This document shows, piece by piece, positions 25,269-36,075 of a DNA stretch of 64,000 bases. Below the pieces are notes generated by a model. That model was given only the letters and a program-made list of their open reading frames with translations, made no database searches and was not told where the DNA came from. Source of the stretch: Berkiella sp964606325 (GTDB lineage: Bacteria; Pseudomonadota; Gammaproteobacteria; Berkiellales; Berkiellaceae); contig CAZSGE010000005.1 of assembly GCA_964606325.1 (NCBI GenBank), positions 62,001-126,000 on the forward strand, read 5' to 3'. The position numbers and the translations under genes are program-made. How positions within the stretch are numbered: the first letter of the stretch is position 1; each line of letters begins with the position of its first letter.

Positions 25269-27962
25269 ATGATGACGCAGATTTGGCATAACAAAACACC
25301 ACAAGATATCACTGCATATTTAAAAATTGATTTATCATCGGGCTTGACTACGCTAGAAGCACAAAATCGTTTAAAAGAATCAGGCCCTAATCTATTAATC
25401 AAACAGAAAAAAACATCGATTTTAACTATTATTTTACAACAATTTAATAGTTTAGTAACATGGGTGCTTTTGGGAACTGTTGTTATATCCATCTTGGTGG
25501 GTGAGAACGTTGATGCAATCGCGATTTTCACCATAGTCATTTTAAACGCGTTCATTGGATTTATTTTAGAGTATCGAGCAGATCGTGCTATTTCAGCGCT
25601 GCAGGAAATGGCTGCACCAAAAGCAACTGTGTTTCGCGACGGACACGCAAAGGTAATTTCAGCTTCTGATATTGTGCCTAGCGACATTCTCATTTTTGAA
25701 AGTGGTGATTTAATTGCAGCTGATGCACGTCTTTTTTATCTCTCATCATTAAAAACGAATGAAGCACCGTTAACTGGCGAATCTTTACCTGTTGAGAAAA
25801 ATCTCAATGTTTGTTCTGCCGAAGCATCATTAGCCGATCGAAAAAACATGGTTTTCATGGGAACATCTGTCGTCAATGGTACGGGGCGTGCAATTGTCAT
25901 AGCGACCGGTATGCAGACAGAAATGGGCCGCATAGCCTCAATGCTTAGTGAAGCATCTCATGGGGATTCACCATTACAAAAAAGACTAAATCAAGTGGGT
26001 TCTCGTTTATTGTGGATTTGTTTTTTCATTATCATTTTGATTTTTGCATTGGGATTATTTCGTAAAATTCCATTTTTTGAATTATTCATGAGTTCGATTA
26101 GCTTAGCAGTCGCTGCTATTCCTGAGGGCTTACCTACAGTGGTGACTGTGGCATTAGCACTAGGCGTACAGCGAATGGTACGCCGTGCTGTATTGATTAA
26201 ACGATTATCGGCCGTAGAAACACTAGGATGTCTACAAGTCATTTGTACTGATAAAACAGGTACGTTAACTGTTGGCGAAATGACAGCACGAAAGCTCATT
26301 ACCTCCGAAGAGATTTATAGTATTCATGGAGAAGGTTATAACCTGGAAGGTTATTTTATTTGTAAAGATCAAAATGTCGAGGCTCCCAAAGATAAGCTGT
26401 TACAAACAGTATTGCGCACTATGGTTGTTTGTAACAATGCTGATCTTACCTTGCAAAATGATCAACTATCTGCTGCTGGCGATCCGACTGAAATTGCATT
26501 ATTAGTTGCTGCAGCTAAAGGAGGAATTTGGCATAATGAGGTGACATCTTCTCTCCCCCGTATAAAAGAGTTTCCTTTTAATTCCGAACGAAAGCGCATG
26601 ACAGTTTTGTGTAAAGAGGTCGATAAATTATCCGTTTTTGTAAAAGGTGCACCGGAAATTATTTTGGCACGCTGTACACACATGTTAACCAGAAATGGAA
26701 TAAAGGAACTTACCCAAAATGATCGTGTTCGCATTCAGCAATCTTGTGAATTAATGGCCAGTGAAGCTTTAAGACTTCTAGCCTTTGCAGAACGTCGCTT
26801 AGAGCATTCATTCATGGATGAAACTGATGAGGTCATTGAAAATAATCTCGTTTTCTTAGGACTTATAGGCTTACAAGATCCACCCCATGCAAGTGCAAAA
26901 GAATCAGTCAGCCATTGCAAAGCGGCTGGCATCAAACCAGTAATGATCACCGGCGATCACCCCAATACGGCTAGAGCAATTGCCCAAGAGCTGGGTATTT
27001 TGAACCAAGAAGAGCGATTAGTTACTGGCAATGAACTTGAAAAAATGTCAGACAAAGAGCTTATGAAATGTGTAAAACAAATTACTGTTTATGCACGAGT
27101 TTCTGCAAAACATAAATTAAAGATAGTTCGTGCATGGAAAAAGCAGCAAATGATCGTTGCAATGACTGGTGACGGTGTGAATGATGCACCGGCATTAAAA
27201 GAAGCTTCCATTGGTATTGCTATGGGGAAAACAGGAACTGAAGTTACCAAGGAATCCGCTGATATCATTTTGATGGACAATAATTTCACCTCCATTGTAG
27301 CTGGAATTGAAGAAGGCCGTACGATTTATGACAATATTTCAAAAACACTTGCTTATCTATTGGCTGGAAATATGGGTGAATTATTGGTCGTATTTGTGGC
27401 TCTTTTAATTGGTTGGCCATTACCACTGCTACCTATTCATTTATTATGGATTAACCTGGTTACTGATGGATTACCAGCCATTGCTTTGGCAACAGACATG
27501 CCAGAGCCAGGTATTCTTAAGAGGCCGCCAAGAGAATCACAAAGGCCCTTTATGGACGGTAGTTTTTTCCAACGTGTGATTTTTATTGGCATTCTGACTG
27601 CTTCTGTAACGCTCGGATCTTTTGCTTATGAATTTATAAGGAATGGTGATTTGATACAAGCACAAGACGCTGCTTTTTCAGTATTAGTGACAGCAGAACT
27701 ATTACGTGCATTTGGTGCGCGCAGCCAAACAAAAACTATTTGGCACATAGGATTTCTTTCAAATATTCGTTTATTTGTCATTGTGAGTATCAGTTTTTCA
27801 CTGCAAATAATAATTCATCATTTTCCAACCCTACAAGATTTTTTTGGCATTGGTCCTGTATCGTTAAAGCAATGTCTCATTTGGGTGGCATTAGGGATGA
27901 TACCTTTATTGGTGTTAGAAACTCAAAAATTGTTAAGGATGACACCTAATGATTCTCTTTGA
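25269..27962 (+). CDS. P-type cation ATPase, Ca2+/Mn2+ (P2A)-like
   Basis: 897 residues with the ordered domains of a P2-type pump: N-terminal cation-ATPase segment, actuator TGES loop (LTGESLPVEK, 168-177), helix-4 PEGLP (285-289), phosphorylation site CTDKTGTLT with Asp328, hinge MTGDGVNDAPALKEA, and helix-6 INLVTDGLPA. PEGL in helix 4 is typical of Ca2+- or Mn2+-type pumps, not of the CPx heavy-metal pumps, and there is no N-terminal heavy-metal domain. The 3' end overlaps the following TolC gene by 14 bases, so it is co-transcribed with the Cus-type exporter, an odd pairing. The ion is uncertain. Confidence 0.92.
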   Translation: MMTQIWHNKTPQDITAYLKIDLSSGLTTLEAQNRLKESGPNLLIKQKKTSILTIILQQFNSLVTWVLLGTVVISILVGENVDAIAIFTIVILNAFIGFILEYRADRAISALQEMAAPKATVFRDGHAKVISASDIVPSDILIFESGDLIAADARLFYLSSLKTNEAPLTGESLPVEKNLNVCSAEASLADRKNMVFMGTSVVNGTGRAIVIATGMQTEMGRIASMLSEASHGDSPLQKRLNQVGSRLLWICFFIIILIFALGLFRKIPFFELFMSSISLAVAAIPEGLPTVVTVALALGVQRMVRRAVLIKRLSAVETLGCLQVICTDKTGTLTVGEMTARKLITSEEIYSIHGEGYNLEGYFICKDQNVEAPKDKLLQTVLRTMVVCNNADLTLQNDQLSAAGDPTEIALLVAAAKGGIWHNEVTSSLPRIKEFPFNSERKRMTVLCKEVDKLSVFVKGAPEIILARCTHMLTRNGIKELTQNDRVRIQQSCELMASEALRLLAFAERRLEHSFMDETDEVIENNLVFLGLIGLQDPPHASAKESVSHCKAAGIKPVMITGDHPNTARAIAQELGILNQEERLVTGNELEKMSDKELMKCVKQITVYARVSAKHKLKIVRAWKKQQMIVAMTGDGVNDAPALKEASIGIAMGKTGTEVTKESADIILMDNNFTSIVAGIEEGRTIYDNISKTLAYLLAGNMGELLVVFVALLIGWPLPLLPIHLLWINLVTDGLPAIALATDMPEPGILKRPPRESQRPFMDGSFFQRVIFIGILTASVTLGSFAYEFIRNGDLIQAQDAAFSVLVTAELLRAFGARSQTKTIWHIGFLSNIRLFVIVSISFSLQIIIHHFPTLQDFFGIGPVSLKQCLIWVALGMIPLLVLETQKLLRMTPNDSL

Positions 27963-29214
27963 GATTAAAAAATACATTTCGAGCAGTAGTGTAGCTATGT
28001 TGGTGTCTTCTTTCATCATTACAGCAGCCTATGCAAAACCTTCTCCTATTTTGGCTGATTTAATACAAGAAGCCACTCAAAGTAATCCACAAATTAATGC
28101 AGCACGCGATCGTTGGCTGGCCGCAACCCATGTTACTCCTGTTGCACGATCACTTCCAGATCCTAAAATCAATTTAGGTTATATGAACATGTCGGGTAAT
28201 GAACTTATGGAAGCAGATCCCAGTAGGGAGCAAATGATTGGAGGTAGCCAAGAAATTCCATTCCCTGGCAAATTAATTATTAGAGGAAAGATAGCGACTT
28301 TAGAAGAAAAGCGAGCTATGGCAGACTATCAAGCTACCTGCCTAGGCGTTATTGCTCAATTGAAGCGAATTTATTATGAGTTATTTTTTGTCAACAAATC
28401 AATAGAAATACTGCAGAAAAATCAGTTACTACTCGAAGAAATCGAAAAAAGTGTGCAAGTAAACTATAGTGTTGGAAAAGTTCCACAACAAGATATCTTT
28501 CGAGCACAAACGGAAATTTCACGACTACGCATGCGCTTGGTGATGTTAAATCAAGAGCAATCATCGTTACAAGCCGATATCAACCGGATATTGAATAGAC
28601 CTCTAGATATTCCAATTAGTACATCTTCGATGTTGGCTATAACACCTCTTGAATATGATTTGAACCACTTCAATATTCTTATGGAACGTCTTGCACCTAA
28701 GCTAAAAATGCAAGAGAAAAATGTAGAGAAGGGACGTCAAACCATTAAATTAAGTGAAATGGATTATTTTCCTGATGTTGAGATAGAGGGAGGAATGCTT
28801 CGTGATACCATCATGCAAACTCATGGTTATCAAGTTATGTTGAAAGCAACACTTCCACTTTATTTTATGAGTAAGCAAAATAATGGAGTGCGTGAATCGC
28901 GAGCACGTTATAACGCTGATATGGAAGACTATTATACCATGCACCGCGATCTTCTATTTCAAGTTAAAAGCGCATTTTTACAAGCAGAGCGTTCAGCTCA
29001 ATTAATTCATCTTATTCAAGACACGATTATTCCTCAGGCGACATTAACCTTTGCTTCATCTCAATCAAATTATAGCGTTGGAAAAGTCGATTTCTTAACA
29101 TTGCTTAACAACTTGCTGATGCTGCAAGAGAATGAATTGGAGTTACAAAATGAAATTGTTCAACATGAAAAAGCGATTACCCAAATAGAAGAAACCACAG
29201 GGGTATTCTTATGA
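27949..29214 (+). CDS. TolC-family outer-membrane channel (CusC-like)
   Basis: 421 residues. A signal peptide (about residues 13-29, VAMLVSSFIITAAYA) precedes two helical-hairpin repeats of the outer-membrane efflux family (LIQEATQSNPQINAARDRW; PLDIPISTSSML; QNELELQNEIVQHEKAITQI). It begins inside the end of the ATPase gene (14-base overlap) and its own end overlaps the adaptor gene by 4 bases (ATGA), so the four genes form one tight operon. It supplies the outer-membrane exit of the Cus-type pump. Confidence 0.9.
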   Translation: MILFEIKKYISSSSVAMLVSSFIITAAYAKPSPILADLIQEATQSNPQINAARDRWLAATHVTPVARSLPDPKINLGYMNMSGNELMEADPSREQMIGGSQEIPFPGKLIIRGKIATLEEKRAMADYQATCLGVIAQLKRIYYELFFVNKSIEILQKNQLLLEEIEKSVQVNYSVGKVPQQDIFRAQTEISRLRMRLVMLNQEQSSLQADINRILNRPLDIPISTSSMLAITPLEYDLNHFNILMERLAPKLKMQEKNVEKGRQTIKLSEMDYFPDVEIEGGMLRDTIMQTHGYQVMLKATLPLYFMSKQNNGVRESRARYNADMEDYYTMHRDLLFQVKSAFLQAERSAQLIHLIQDTIIPQATLTFASSQSNYSVGKVDFLTLLNNLLMLQENELELQNEIVQHEKAITQIEETTGVFL

Positions 29215-30338
29215 AATTTACCTTCAAAATCATAATTTATACCATAACCTTGATGATCTTTTTTCAAGCTGCTCATTCAGGGAGCACAAAAGATGCTCAT
29301 GCCACAATGAAAATGAATAATTCAGCATCGAAAAATTCAATTACTATTGACCCTGCTCGTTTGCAAGCGATCGGCATTACTTCCGAACCAGCAACTAAAC
29401 AAATGCTGGACAAGGTTATTCGTACCGTAGGACACGTTGAAGCAGACGAGCGGCGGATAGCCCATATTCATGTGAGATTTGATGGCTGGATAGATAAATT
29501 ATTAGTGAATTTTATCGGAGAAAAAGTTAAACAAGAGCAAGCACTTTTCACAGTTTATAGCCCTGAATTGGTATCAACTCAACAAGAGTATTTGCTTGCT
29601 CTACATGCGCAAAAAATCTTAGGAAAAAATTCAACATCTGCTGCCGCTTCAAGTGCACAAGATACTTTTCAAGCTGCAAATCAAAGACTTTCACTAGCAG
29701 GAATTTCCGAAAAAGAAATTGAACAACTCAGACGTACAGGTAAAGTAACCAAAACAATGACCATTTATTCACCAATACAAGGGACTGTCATCAATAAAAT
29801 GGCCGTTGCAGGCATGCGTATCGAGCCTGAAAATGAGCTTTACACGATAGCTGACTTATCTCACTTATGGATTTTAGCAGATATTTATGAATATGAATTG
29901 CCTTATATCAAACTTGGTCAAATAGCCGATATTACTCTCACTTACTTACCAAACGAAACATTTAAAGCCAAGCTTAATTTCATTAATCCAACCCTTGACA
30001 AACAAACACGCACCGTCAAGCTTCGATTTGATATCGATAATCAAAAGGAACTATTAAAACCTGGCATGTATACCAATTTAGAAATAAAAATTCCTTTAGG
30101 TAATCGTCTTGCTGTTTCGAAAAACGCCGTTTTATTAACTGGAGAGAGAGCTGTTGTATTTATTTATCATGATGATGGAAAAATTGAATGGCGCAATGTG
30201 AAATTAGGTGTGCGTGCAGGTGATTTGATAGAGATAATAGAAGGGATCAACGAAGGAGAGAAGATTATAACTTCAGCTAATTTTCTGATTGATTCTGAAA
30301 GCCAGCTAAAGGAAGCAATGGGCGGCATGCAACATTAA
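29211..30338 (+). CDS. cusB: Copper/silver efflux adaptor (CusB-like)
   Basis: 375 residues. After an export signal (IIIYTITLMIFFQAAHSGS) the N-terminus carries a Met/His cluster (HATMKMNN) where CusB proteins bind Cu+ or Ag+. The body has the GRVDADERRIAHI-like VGHVEADERRIAHIHVRFDG strand, GWIDKLLV, the helical hairpin and the second lipoyl half (YSPIQGTVINKMAVAGMRIE), all typical of CusB. It starts 4 bases within the TolC gene and is followed by cusA after 22 bases. It receives metal in the periplasm and passes it to the CusA pump. Confidence 0.93.
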   Translation: MKFTFKIIIYTITLMIFFQAAHSGSTKDAHATMKMNNSASKNSITIDPARLQAIGITSEPATKQMLDKVIRTVGHVEADERRIAHIHVRFDGWIDKLLVNFIGEKVKQEQALFTVYSPELVSTQQEYLLALHAQKILGKNSTSAAASSAQDTFQAANQRLSLAGISEKEIEQLRRTGKVTKTMTIYSPIQGTVINKMAVAGMRIEPENELYTIADLSHLWILADIYEYELPYIKLGQIADITLTYLPNETFKAKLNFINPTLDKQTRTVKLRFDIDNQKELLKPGMYTNLEIKIPLGNRLAVSKNAVLLTGERAVVFIYHDDGKIEWRNVKLGVRAGDLIEIIEGINEGEKIITSANFLIDSESQLKEAMGGMQH

Positions 30339-30360
30339 CGTCAGCCAATAAAGGAATTTT

Positions 30361-33300
30361 ATGATTGAGCGGATAATTGAATTTAGTGCCCGCAACCGGT
30401 TTATAGTTTTGCTATTTGTGCTGGGCCTATCGTTGTGGGGTTGGTGGTCTTTAGATAACACCCGCATGGATGCTCTACCGGATATTTCGGACACCCAGGT
30501 CATAGTTTATACCACTTGGATGGGACGCTCACCGGATCTTATGGAAGATCAAGTGACGTATCCGATTGTGACAGCACTATTATCAACACCTAATGTGGAA
30601 GCCGTTCGTGGCTTTTCCGATTTCGGGTTTTCTTATGTTTATATCATTTTTAAAGACGGAACCGATATTTATTGGGCACGAAGTCGGGTGCTAGAATACC
30701 TTAATCAACTTTCTGGGAAATTGCCAGAAGGCGTCACACCACAATTGGGGCCTGATGCAACATCTGTAGGTTGGATTTACCAATATGCCTTGGTTGATGA
30801 AACAGGAAAGCATAATTTAGCGCAGTTACGTACCTTTCAGGATTGGTATCTACGGTATTGGCTACGAAGTGTTCCTGGTGTTTCAGAAGTAGCCAGTGTT
30901 GGGGGTTTTGTTAAGCAATATCAAATCAATTTAGATCCCATCAAAGCACTCGCCTATGATCTCTCCGTTCCTGAAATTATTGATAAAATTCGCATGAGTA
31001 ATAATGATTCTGGGGGACGAGTTATTGAGTTCTCTGGTACTGAATATATGATTCGCGGGCGTGGGTATATTACATCAACTGATGATATTGAAAAAATTGC
31101 TGTTGGTAGTAATGCCAATGGCACGCCCATCTTATTACGTGATGTAGCTTCGGTACAAATTGGCTCTGATATGCGCCGTGGTATAGTTGATTTAAATGGC
31201 GTTGGTGAAGCAGTTGGCGGTATTGTCATTATGCGATTTGGTGAAGATGTGCTTCAAGTTATAGAGCGCTTGAAAGCTAAAATCAAAGAAATTGGTCCAT
31301 CCATTCCACAAGGAATGAAAATTGTAAATGTTTATGATCGCAGCAATTTAATTAAAGAGGCAATCAATACAGCTAGTTGGAACCTTATTGAAGAGCTTTT
31401 TGTTGTAGCTTTGTTAATTATCGTTTTTTTGTGGCACTTTCGTTCTGCATTAATTCCCATTATTACTTTACCAATTGCTATTTTAATTTCTTTTATTCCA
31501 ATTTATTACTTTAATATCGGACTTAACATTATGTCCATAGGAGGTATTATTGTAGCGGTTGGAGATATGGTCGATGCCGCTATTATTATGGTAGATAACG
31601 CGCATAAAAGATTAGCAGATTGGGAAAAGGAAGGAAGCATAGGTGATAGAACAAAAGTTTTGATTGATTCTGCTAAAGAAGTAGGACCGGCAATTTTTAC
31701 TTCTTTAATTGTCATAGCCATTTCATTTATGCCCGTATTTACATTAGAAGCCCAGGAAGGGAAATTATTTTCACCTCTTGCTTATACAAAAAATTTAGCT
31801 ATTTTTATGAGTGCTTTGTTGGCAATTACTCTAATTCCTATGTTATTACCACTACTGATCAGAGGGCGAATTATTCCTGAGAAAAATCACCCAATCACCT
31901 TCTTTTTACAAAAACTCTATTCCCCTATTTTGCAGCTTGCAATAACATATCGTAAAACAGTTGTGACAGTGGCCGCTGTTTTGGCATTGAGCATTATTCC
32001 ACTTTATAAAATGATTGGTTCAGAATTTATGCCCCCCTTATACGAAGGTACGATATTCTATATGCCAACCACTCTTCCAGGTATTTCTGTGACACAAGCA
32101 TCTGATTTGCTGCAAAAAATGGATCAAAAATTAAAAGCTTTTCCCGAAGTAGCCTATGTATTTGGGAAAACGGGTCGTGCAGAAACATCTACTGATCCTT
32201 CTCCGTTTAATATGATGGAAGTGATTGTAGAACTAAAGCCAAAAAAATCTTGGCGCAAAGGCATAACTTATGAGAGTTTAGTCACTGAAATGGATAAAGC
32301 ATTACAATTTCCAGGCGTCAGTAATGCATGGACAATGCCAATTAAAGCACGTAATGATATGTTAACAACAGGGATCCGCACTGCATTGGGTATTAAGATA
32401 TTTGGACCTGATATCAGTAAAATTGAAGAAATTGGCAAAGAAATTGAAATGCTTGCCAAACAAGTTTCCGGAACAAGAACAACTTTTGCAGAACGCGTAG
32501 CTGGCGGCTATTTTCTTGATTTTGAAATTAATCGGGATGAGATAGCGCGCTACGGATTGACGATAATGGATGTAAATCGAATTGTCGAATCTGCTATTGG
32601 TGGTGAATCTGTAGCAACAACCATTGAAGGACGTGAACGTTACTCGATTAATGTTCGATATTTACGTGAGTTACGTGATGATCCTGAGAAAATTAAACGA
32701 ATACTGGTAAAAACACCTACTGGGGCGCAAGTGCCAATAGCACAATTAGTGACACTACGATTTCGTCAAGGCCCAGCTATGATTCGGGATGAAAATGGGA
32801 TGTTGGCGGGATATGTTTTTATAGACATTAGTAATCGTGATTTAGGTGGTTATGTTGAAGAATTAAAAAAATCGGTGCACGCAAAATTAAAACTACCCCC
32901 CGGATATACCATATCTTGGTCTGGCCAATATGAGTTTATGCAGCGTGTTTATGAGAGGTTGAAAATTTTCGTACCTCTGACTTTAGGCATTATTTTTGTT
33001 TTATTTTATTTCACGTTTCGTTCAATCGCTCAAACACTGATGGTCATGTTAGGGGTTCCTTTTGCTTTAGTTGGTGGATTTTGGTACATGCTGTTTTTGG
33101 GATACAACATGAGTGTTGCTGTATGGGTCGGGTTTATTGCTTTAGCAGGCGTGGCAGCTGAAACCAGTGCAGTTATGCTTGCTTATCTTGATACAGATTA
33201 CAACATGCAGAAAAAAAAGAAGTTAATGAATACATTATCTGATTTAACCCAGACTGTGCATCAATGTGCAGTAGCGCGGATCCGCCCTATGATGATGGCA

Positions 33301-33489
33301 GGATTAGCCAACATATTAGGATTGTTGCCAGTCATGTGGGCAACTGGTATTGGCGCTGATGTCATGAAGCGTTTGGCAGCACCAATGGTGGGAGGCGTTT
33401 TTTCTGCCTTGATATTGACGTTAATTGTTATTCCTGCACTTTATGTAATTTGGCGTTGGCAGGTAGATATGAAAGCACAACTGAAATAG
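30361..33489 (+). CDS. cusA: Copper/silver efflux RND permease CusA
   Basis: 1042 residues. All three methionines that bind Cu+/Ag+ in E. coli CusA are conserved in context: YMPTTLPGIS (Met573 equivalent), SPFNMMEVIVEL (Met623) and KARNDMLTTGIRT (Met672). Helix 4 reads AVGDMVDAAIIMVDN, the CusA pattern, with Asp in place of the usual second Glu. N-terminal DALPDISDTQVIVYTTW is also Cus-specific. AAAGGAATTTT precedes the ATG. Last gene of the ATPase-cusCBA operon, followed by the PHA synthase after 33 bases, which may be read through. Confidence 0.96.
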   Translation: MIERIIEFSARNRFIVLLFVLGLSLWGWWSLDNTRMDALPDISDTQVIVYTTWMGRSPDLMEDQVTYPIVTALLSTPNVEAVRGFSDFGFSYVYIIFKDGTDIYWARSRVLEYLNQLSGKLPEGVTPQLGPDATSVGWIYQYALVDETGKHNLAQLRTFQDWYLRYWLRSVPGVSEVASVGGFVKQYQINLDPIKALAYDLSVPEIIDKIRMSNNDSGGRVIEFSGTEYMIRGRGYITSTDDIEKIAVGSNANGTPILLRDVASVQIGSDMRRGIVDLNGVGEAVGGIVIMRFGEDVLQVIERLKAKIKEIGPSIPQGMKIVNVYDRSNLIKEAINTASWNLIEELFVVALLIIVFLWHFRSALIPIITLPIAILISFIPIYYFNIGLNIMSIGGIIVAVGDMVDAAIIMVDNAHKRLADWEKEGSIGDRTKVLIDSAKEVGPAIFTSLIVIAISFMPVFTLEAQEGKLFSPLAYTKNLAIFMSALLAITLIPMLLPLLIRGRIIPEKNHPITFFLQKLYSPILQLAITYRKTVVTVAAVLALSIIPLYKMIGSEFMPPLYEGTIFYMPTTLPGISVTQASDLLQKMDQKLKAFPEVAYVFGKTGRAETSTDPSPFNMMEVIVELKPKKSWRKGITYESLVTEMDKALQFPGVSNAWTMPIKARNDMLTTGIRTALGIKIFGPDISKIEEIGKEIEMLAKQVSGTRTTFAERVAGGYFLDFEINRDEIARYGLTIMDVNRIVESAIGGESVATTIEGRERYSINVRYLRELRDDPEKIKRILVKTPTGAQVPIAQLVTLRFRQGPAMIRDENGMLAGYVFIDISNRDLGGYVEELKKSVHAKLKLPPGYTISWSGQYEFMQRVYERLKIFVPLTLGIIFVLFYFTFRSIAQTLMVMLGVPFALVGGFWYMLFLGYNMSVAVWVGFIALAGVAAETSAVMLAYLDTDYNMQKKKKLMNTLSDLTQTVHQCAVARIRPMMMAGLANILGLLPVMWATGIGADVMKRLAAPMVGGVFSALILTLIVIPALYVIWRWQVDMKAQLK

Positions 33490-33522
33490 ATGCACACACC
33501 ATAACTGGCCAGGATATGAATA

Positions 33523-35295
33523 ATGAAAAAATCAGGAAAGAAATGTCATTCTGATAAAGAGTCAGCAGGATTACCTGACATCGAAAGACAGTGTTGCTCC
33601 AATTCTAAAGACATAAAGAATTATTTTAATTTTTACAACATGCTTTTTCAGGCCAATCTTGCCAAAATAACTGCAGGAATTAGTCCAGCCGCTCTAGCAA
33701 CTGCCTATTTTTCATGGCTTTCTCAGTTGGCGCTATCGCCTGGATTACTATCGGAATTGGCAATATATCCTGCCTTGCATGCTCATGATTGCATAAATAA
33801 TATTCTATGCGTTGAACGGGCGGCCGAAGGCAAAGATGTTCGCTTCCATAAAGACAGCTGGCAATTCATGCCATGGCGTTTATGGGCTGAAGGTTTTCTC
33901 CAGGTTGAAGATTGGTGGCGACACGCCACAACAAATGTTCCAGGGTTGCCTGAGGACGTTGAGCGGTCAGTTTCTTTTGGAGCGCGACAGATCCTAGATG
34001 CCTTGTCCCCTTCTAATTTCGTTTTAACCAATCCGGATTTATTTCATGAAACGATTCGTTCTGGTGGATTTAATCTCATTCGTGGTAGCGCGATCGCTGT
34101 TGAAGATTTTGTTGAAAAGTTAACAGGTGTGCCGCCTAGCGCAGCTAAAGATTTCGTACCTGGTAAAGATGTGGCAGTGACTCCAGGACGTGTTGTATTT
34201 AGTAATCACCTGATTGAGTTAATACAATATGAACCACAAACTAAGACGGTTTTTAAAGAGCCAGTATTGATATTACCTGCCTGGATCATGAAATATTATA
34301 TTCTTGATTTGTCTCCGAACAATTCGCTAGTTAAATGGCTCATTGAGCAGGGGCATACAGTATTCATGGTCTCTTGGCGTAATCCAGATAGTGGTGATCG
34401 TGATTTAGGGATGGATGATTACTATCGCCAGGGTGCCAGGGCTGCAATTGATATCGCTTCTAATATTTTGCCTGAGACAAAAATTAATCTGGTGGGATAT
34501 TGTTTAGGTGGCACTTTGGCTATGATAACAGCGGCGGCAATGACCAGAGAGGGAGATGACCGCTTAAATAGCCTCACGCTACTAGCAGCCCAAGGTGATT
34601 TTAGTGATGCTGGTGAATTAAGGCTATTTGCAACGGAAAGTGAGATATCCTTTCTTAAAAATATGATGTGGGAAAAGGGGTACCTCGATACCAAACAAAT
34701 GGCCGGTTCATTTCAAATGTTACGAACCTATGATCTTATCTGGTCAAAAATGGTTGATGATTATTTACATGGCATGCGTCGCGGCATGACCGATTTACTT
34801 GCTTGGAATGCCGATGCTACTCGTATGCCATATAAAATGCATAGCGAATACCTTGAAAAGCTTTTTTTAAAAAATGATTTCGCTGAAGGTCGTTTTACTG
34901 TTGAAGAAGAACCTGTTGCTGCAGAAAATATTCAGATACCGGTTTTTGCTGTAGGAACTAAAAAAGACCATGTAGCACCTTGGCAGTCGGTGTATAAAAT
35001 CCATCTTATGACAAATTGCAACATCACCTTCGTACTAACCAGCGGTGGTCACAATGCTGGTATTGTGAGCGAACCCGGACATCAAGGTCGTTCTTACCAC
35101 ATCCAGACACGTAAGCAAAGTGAACCATATCTTGATCCGGTTAACTGGCTGGAACTCTCAGAAAAACAGGAAGGCTCATGGTGGCCCAGCTGGCATGATT
35201 GGTTAGTGCAGCAGTCTGTAACAAAGCGTATTCCATCACCTGCAATTGACTTAACTCTGCCTGCGGCACCTGGAATTTATGTTATGCAGAAATAA
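33523..35295 (+). CDS. phaC: Poly(3-hydroxyalkanoate) polymerase, class I-like
   Basis: 590 residues, the usual length of class I PhaC. It polymerises hydroxyacyl-CoA into storage granules. The alpha/beta-hydrolase core has the lipase-like box GYCLGG with nucleophile Cys327, Asp482 in GTKKDHVAPW, and His510 in SGGHNAGIVSEPGH. The conserved W-R-NP motif (SWRNPDSGDRDLGMDDY) is intact. The first ~35 residues are polar and Cys-containing (RQCCSNSK), not typical. It begins 33 bases after cusA. A phasin-like gene follows on the opposite strand, and the fatty-acid and acetate genes downstream complete a carbon/energy storage set. Confidence 0.95.
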   Translation: MKKSGKKCHSDKESAGLPDIERQCCSNSKDIKNYFNFYNMLFQANLAKITAGISPAALATAYFSWLSQLALSPGLLSELAIYPALHAHDCINNILCVERAAEGKDVRFHKDSWQFMPWRLWAEGFLQVEDWWRHATTNVPGLPEDVERSVSFGARQILDALSPSNFVLTNPDLFHETIRSGGFNLIRGSAIAVEDFVEKLTGVPPSAAKDFVPGKDVAVTPGRVVFSNHLIELIQYEPQTKTVFKEPVLILPAWIMKYYILDLSPNNSLVKWLIEQGHTVFMVSWRNPDSGDRDLGMDDYYRQGARAAIDIASNILPETKINLVGYCLGGTLAMITAAAMTREGDDRLNSLTLLAAQGDFSDAGELRLFATESEISFLKNMMWEKGYLDTKQMAGSFQMLRTYDLIWSKMVDDYLHGMRRGMTDLLAWNADATRMPYKMHSEYLEKLFLKNDFAEGRFTVEEEPVAAENIQIPVFAVGTKKDHVAPWQSVYKIHLMTNCNITFVLTSGGHNAGIVSEPGHQGRSYHIQTRKQSEPYLDPVNWLELSEKQEGSWWPSWHDWLVQQSVTKRIPSPAIDLTLPAAPGIYVMQK

Positions 35296-35347
35296 CCATA
35301 GGACTTATCTAGGAGTTTTATACGTTGTACTGTTCATTAAATCATTG

Positions 35348-35746
35348 TTAATGATCTGACATGGATTTTTTGCGACGACCTTTACTATCAAATTCAGACT
35401 TATGTTCAGATTGATGTATCTGACCTGATATCAAGTGTTGACATTCGATCACACTTTTAAACAATATATCTAATATGCTCATTGAATGCTGATGGAACTG
35501 TTCAGTATTTTCGCAGGACCAATCAGATAGGATATTCATAGCCTTATTTGGTGTATGAGTTAATTCTTGCATATGGTTTGAATTGGATTTCATGAAGCCA
35601 TTCATAGCTTGTGTATTTGCATGAGATAAATCTGTAATCATATGTGTTAAAATGCTTTTATATTCAGCAACTGGAAATGATGAGAACTGAGGGAGATGTA
35701 GCAATTTATTAAACATTGAGGCCATAGTGTCTTGTGTATTAGCCAA
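35348..35746 (-). CDS. Phasin-like granule-associated protein (tentative)
   Basis: The start is set at TTG 35746 because AAGGA (35755-35759) is 8 bases before it; ATG alternatives lie 7 codons downstream (MASMFNKLL). About 132 residues, helical, amphipathic, no membrane segment, with ANTQAMNGFMKSNSNHMQEL and FHQHSMSILDILFKS heptad-like stretches and a basic end (SKGRRKKSMSDH). Size, composition and place beside phaC suggest a phasin coating PHA granules, but no signature motif is definite. The gene converges with phaC. Confidence 0.6.
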   Translation of the reverse strand: MANTQDTMASMFNKLLHLPQFSSFPVAEYKSILTHMITDLSHANTQAMNGFMKSNSNHMQELTHTPNKAMNILSDWSCENTEQFHQHSMSILDILFKSVIECQHLISGQIHQSEHKSEFDSKGRRKKSMSDH

Positions 35747-36075
35747 GATTAATTTCCTTAGATGAATATACAAATATAATTGATAATTTTTAATATATAT
35801 CGGCAATCTCAAGTAACAGAATAGATCTGGGCAAATAACCAGTTAATTCACGTGTTTTATCAAGAACACTTTCTGCAACGTAAAAAGTAAAAATTTGTCT
35901 TCCTACAATAATCCTATTACATCAATTTCTGGGATCTTATTCGAATCATATCAGCGAAATCAAAATAATGCAGGATCATCCAAATTATGCCTGTGATCTG
36001 TTTTGATAAAAAGAAATTCATTAATATTTCAATCCAAATATGGCTAATATTATTTAGTCGGTTTTAACAGTACCA

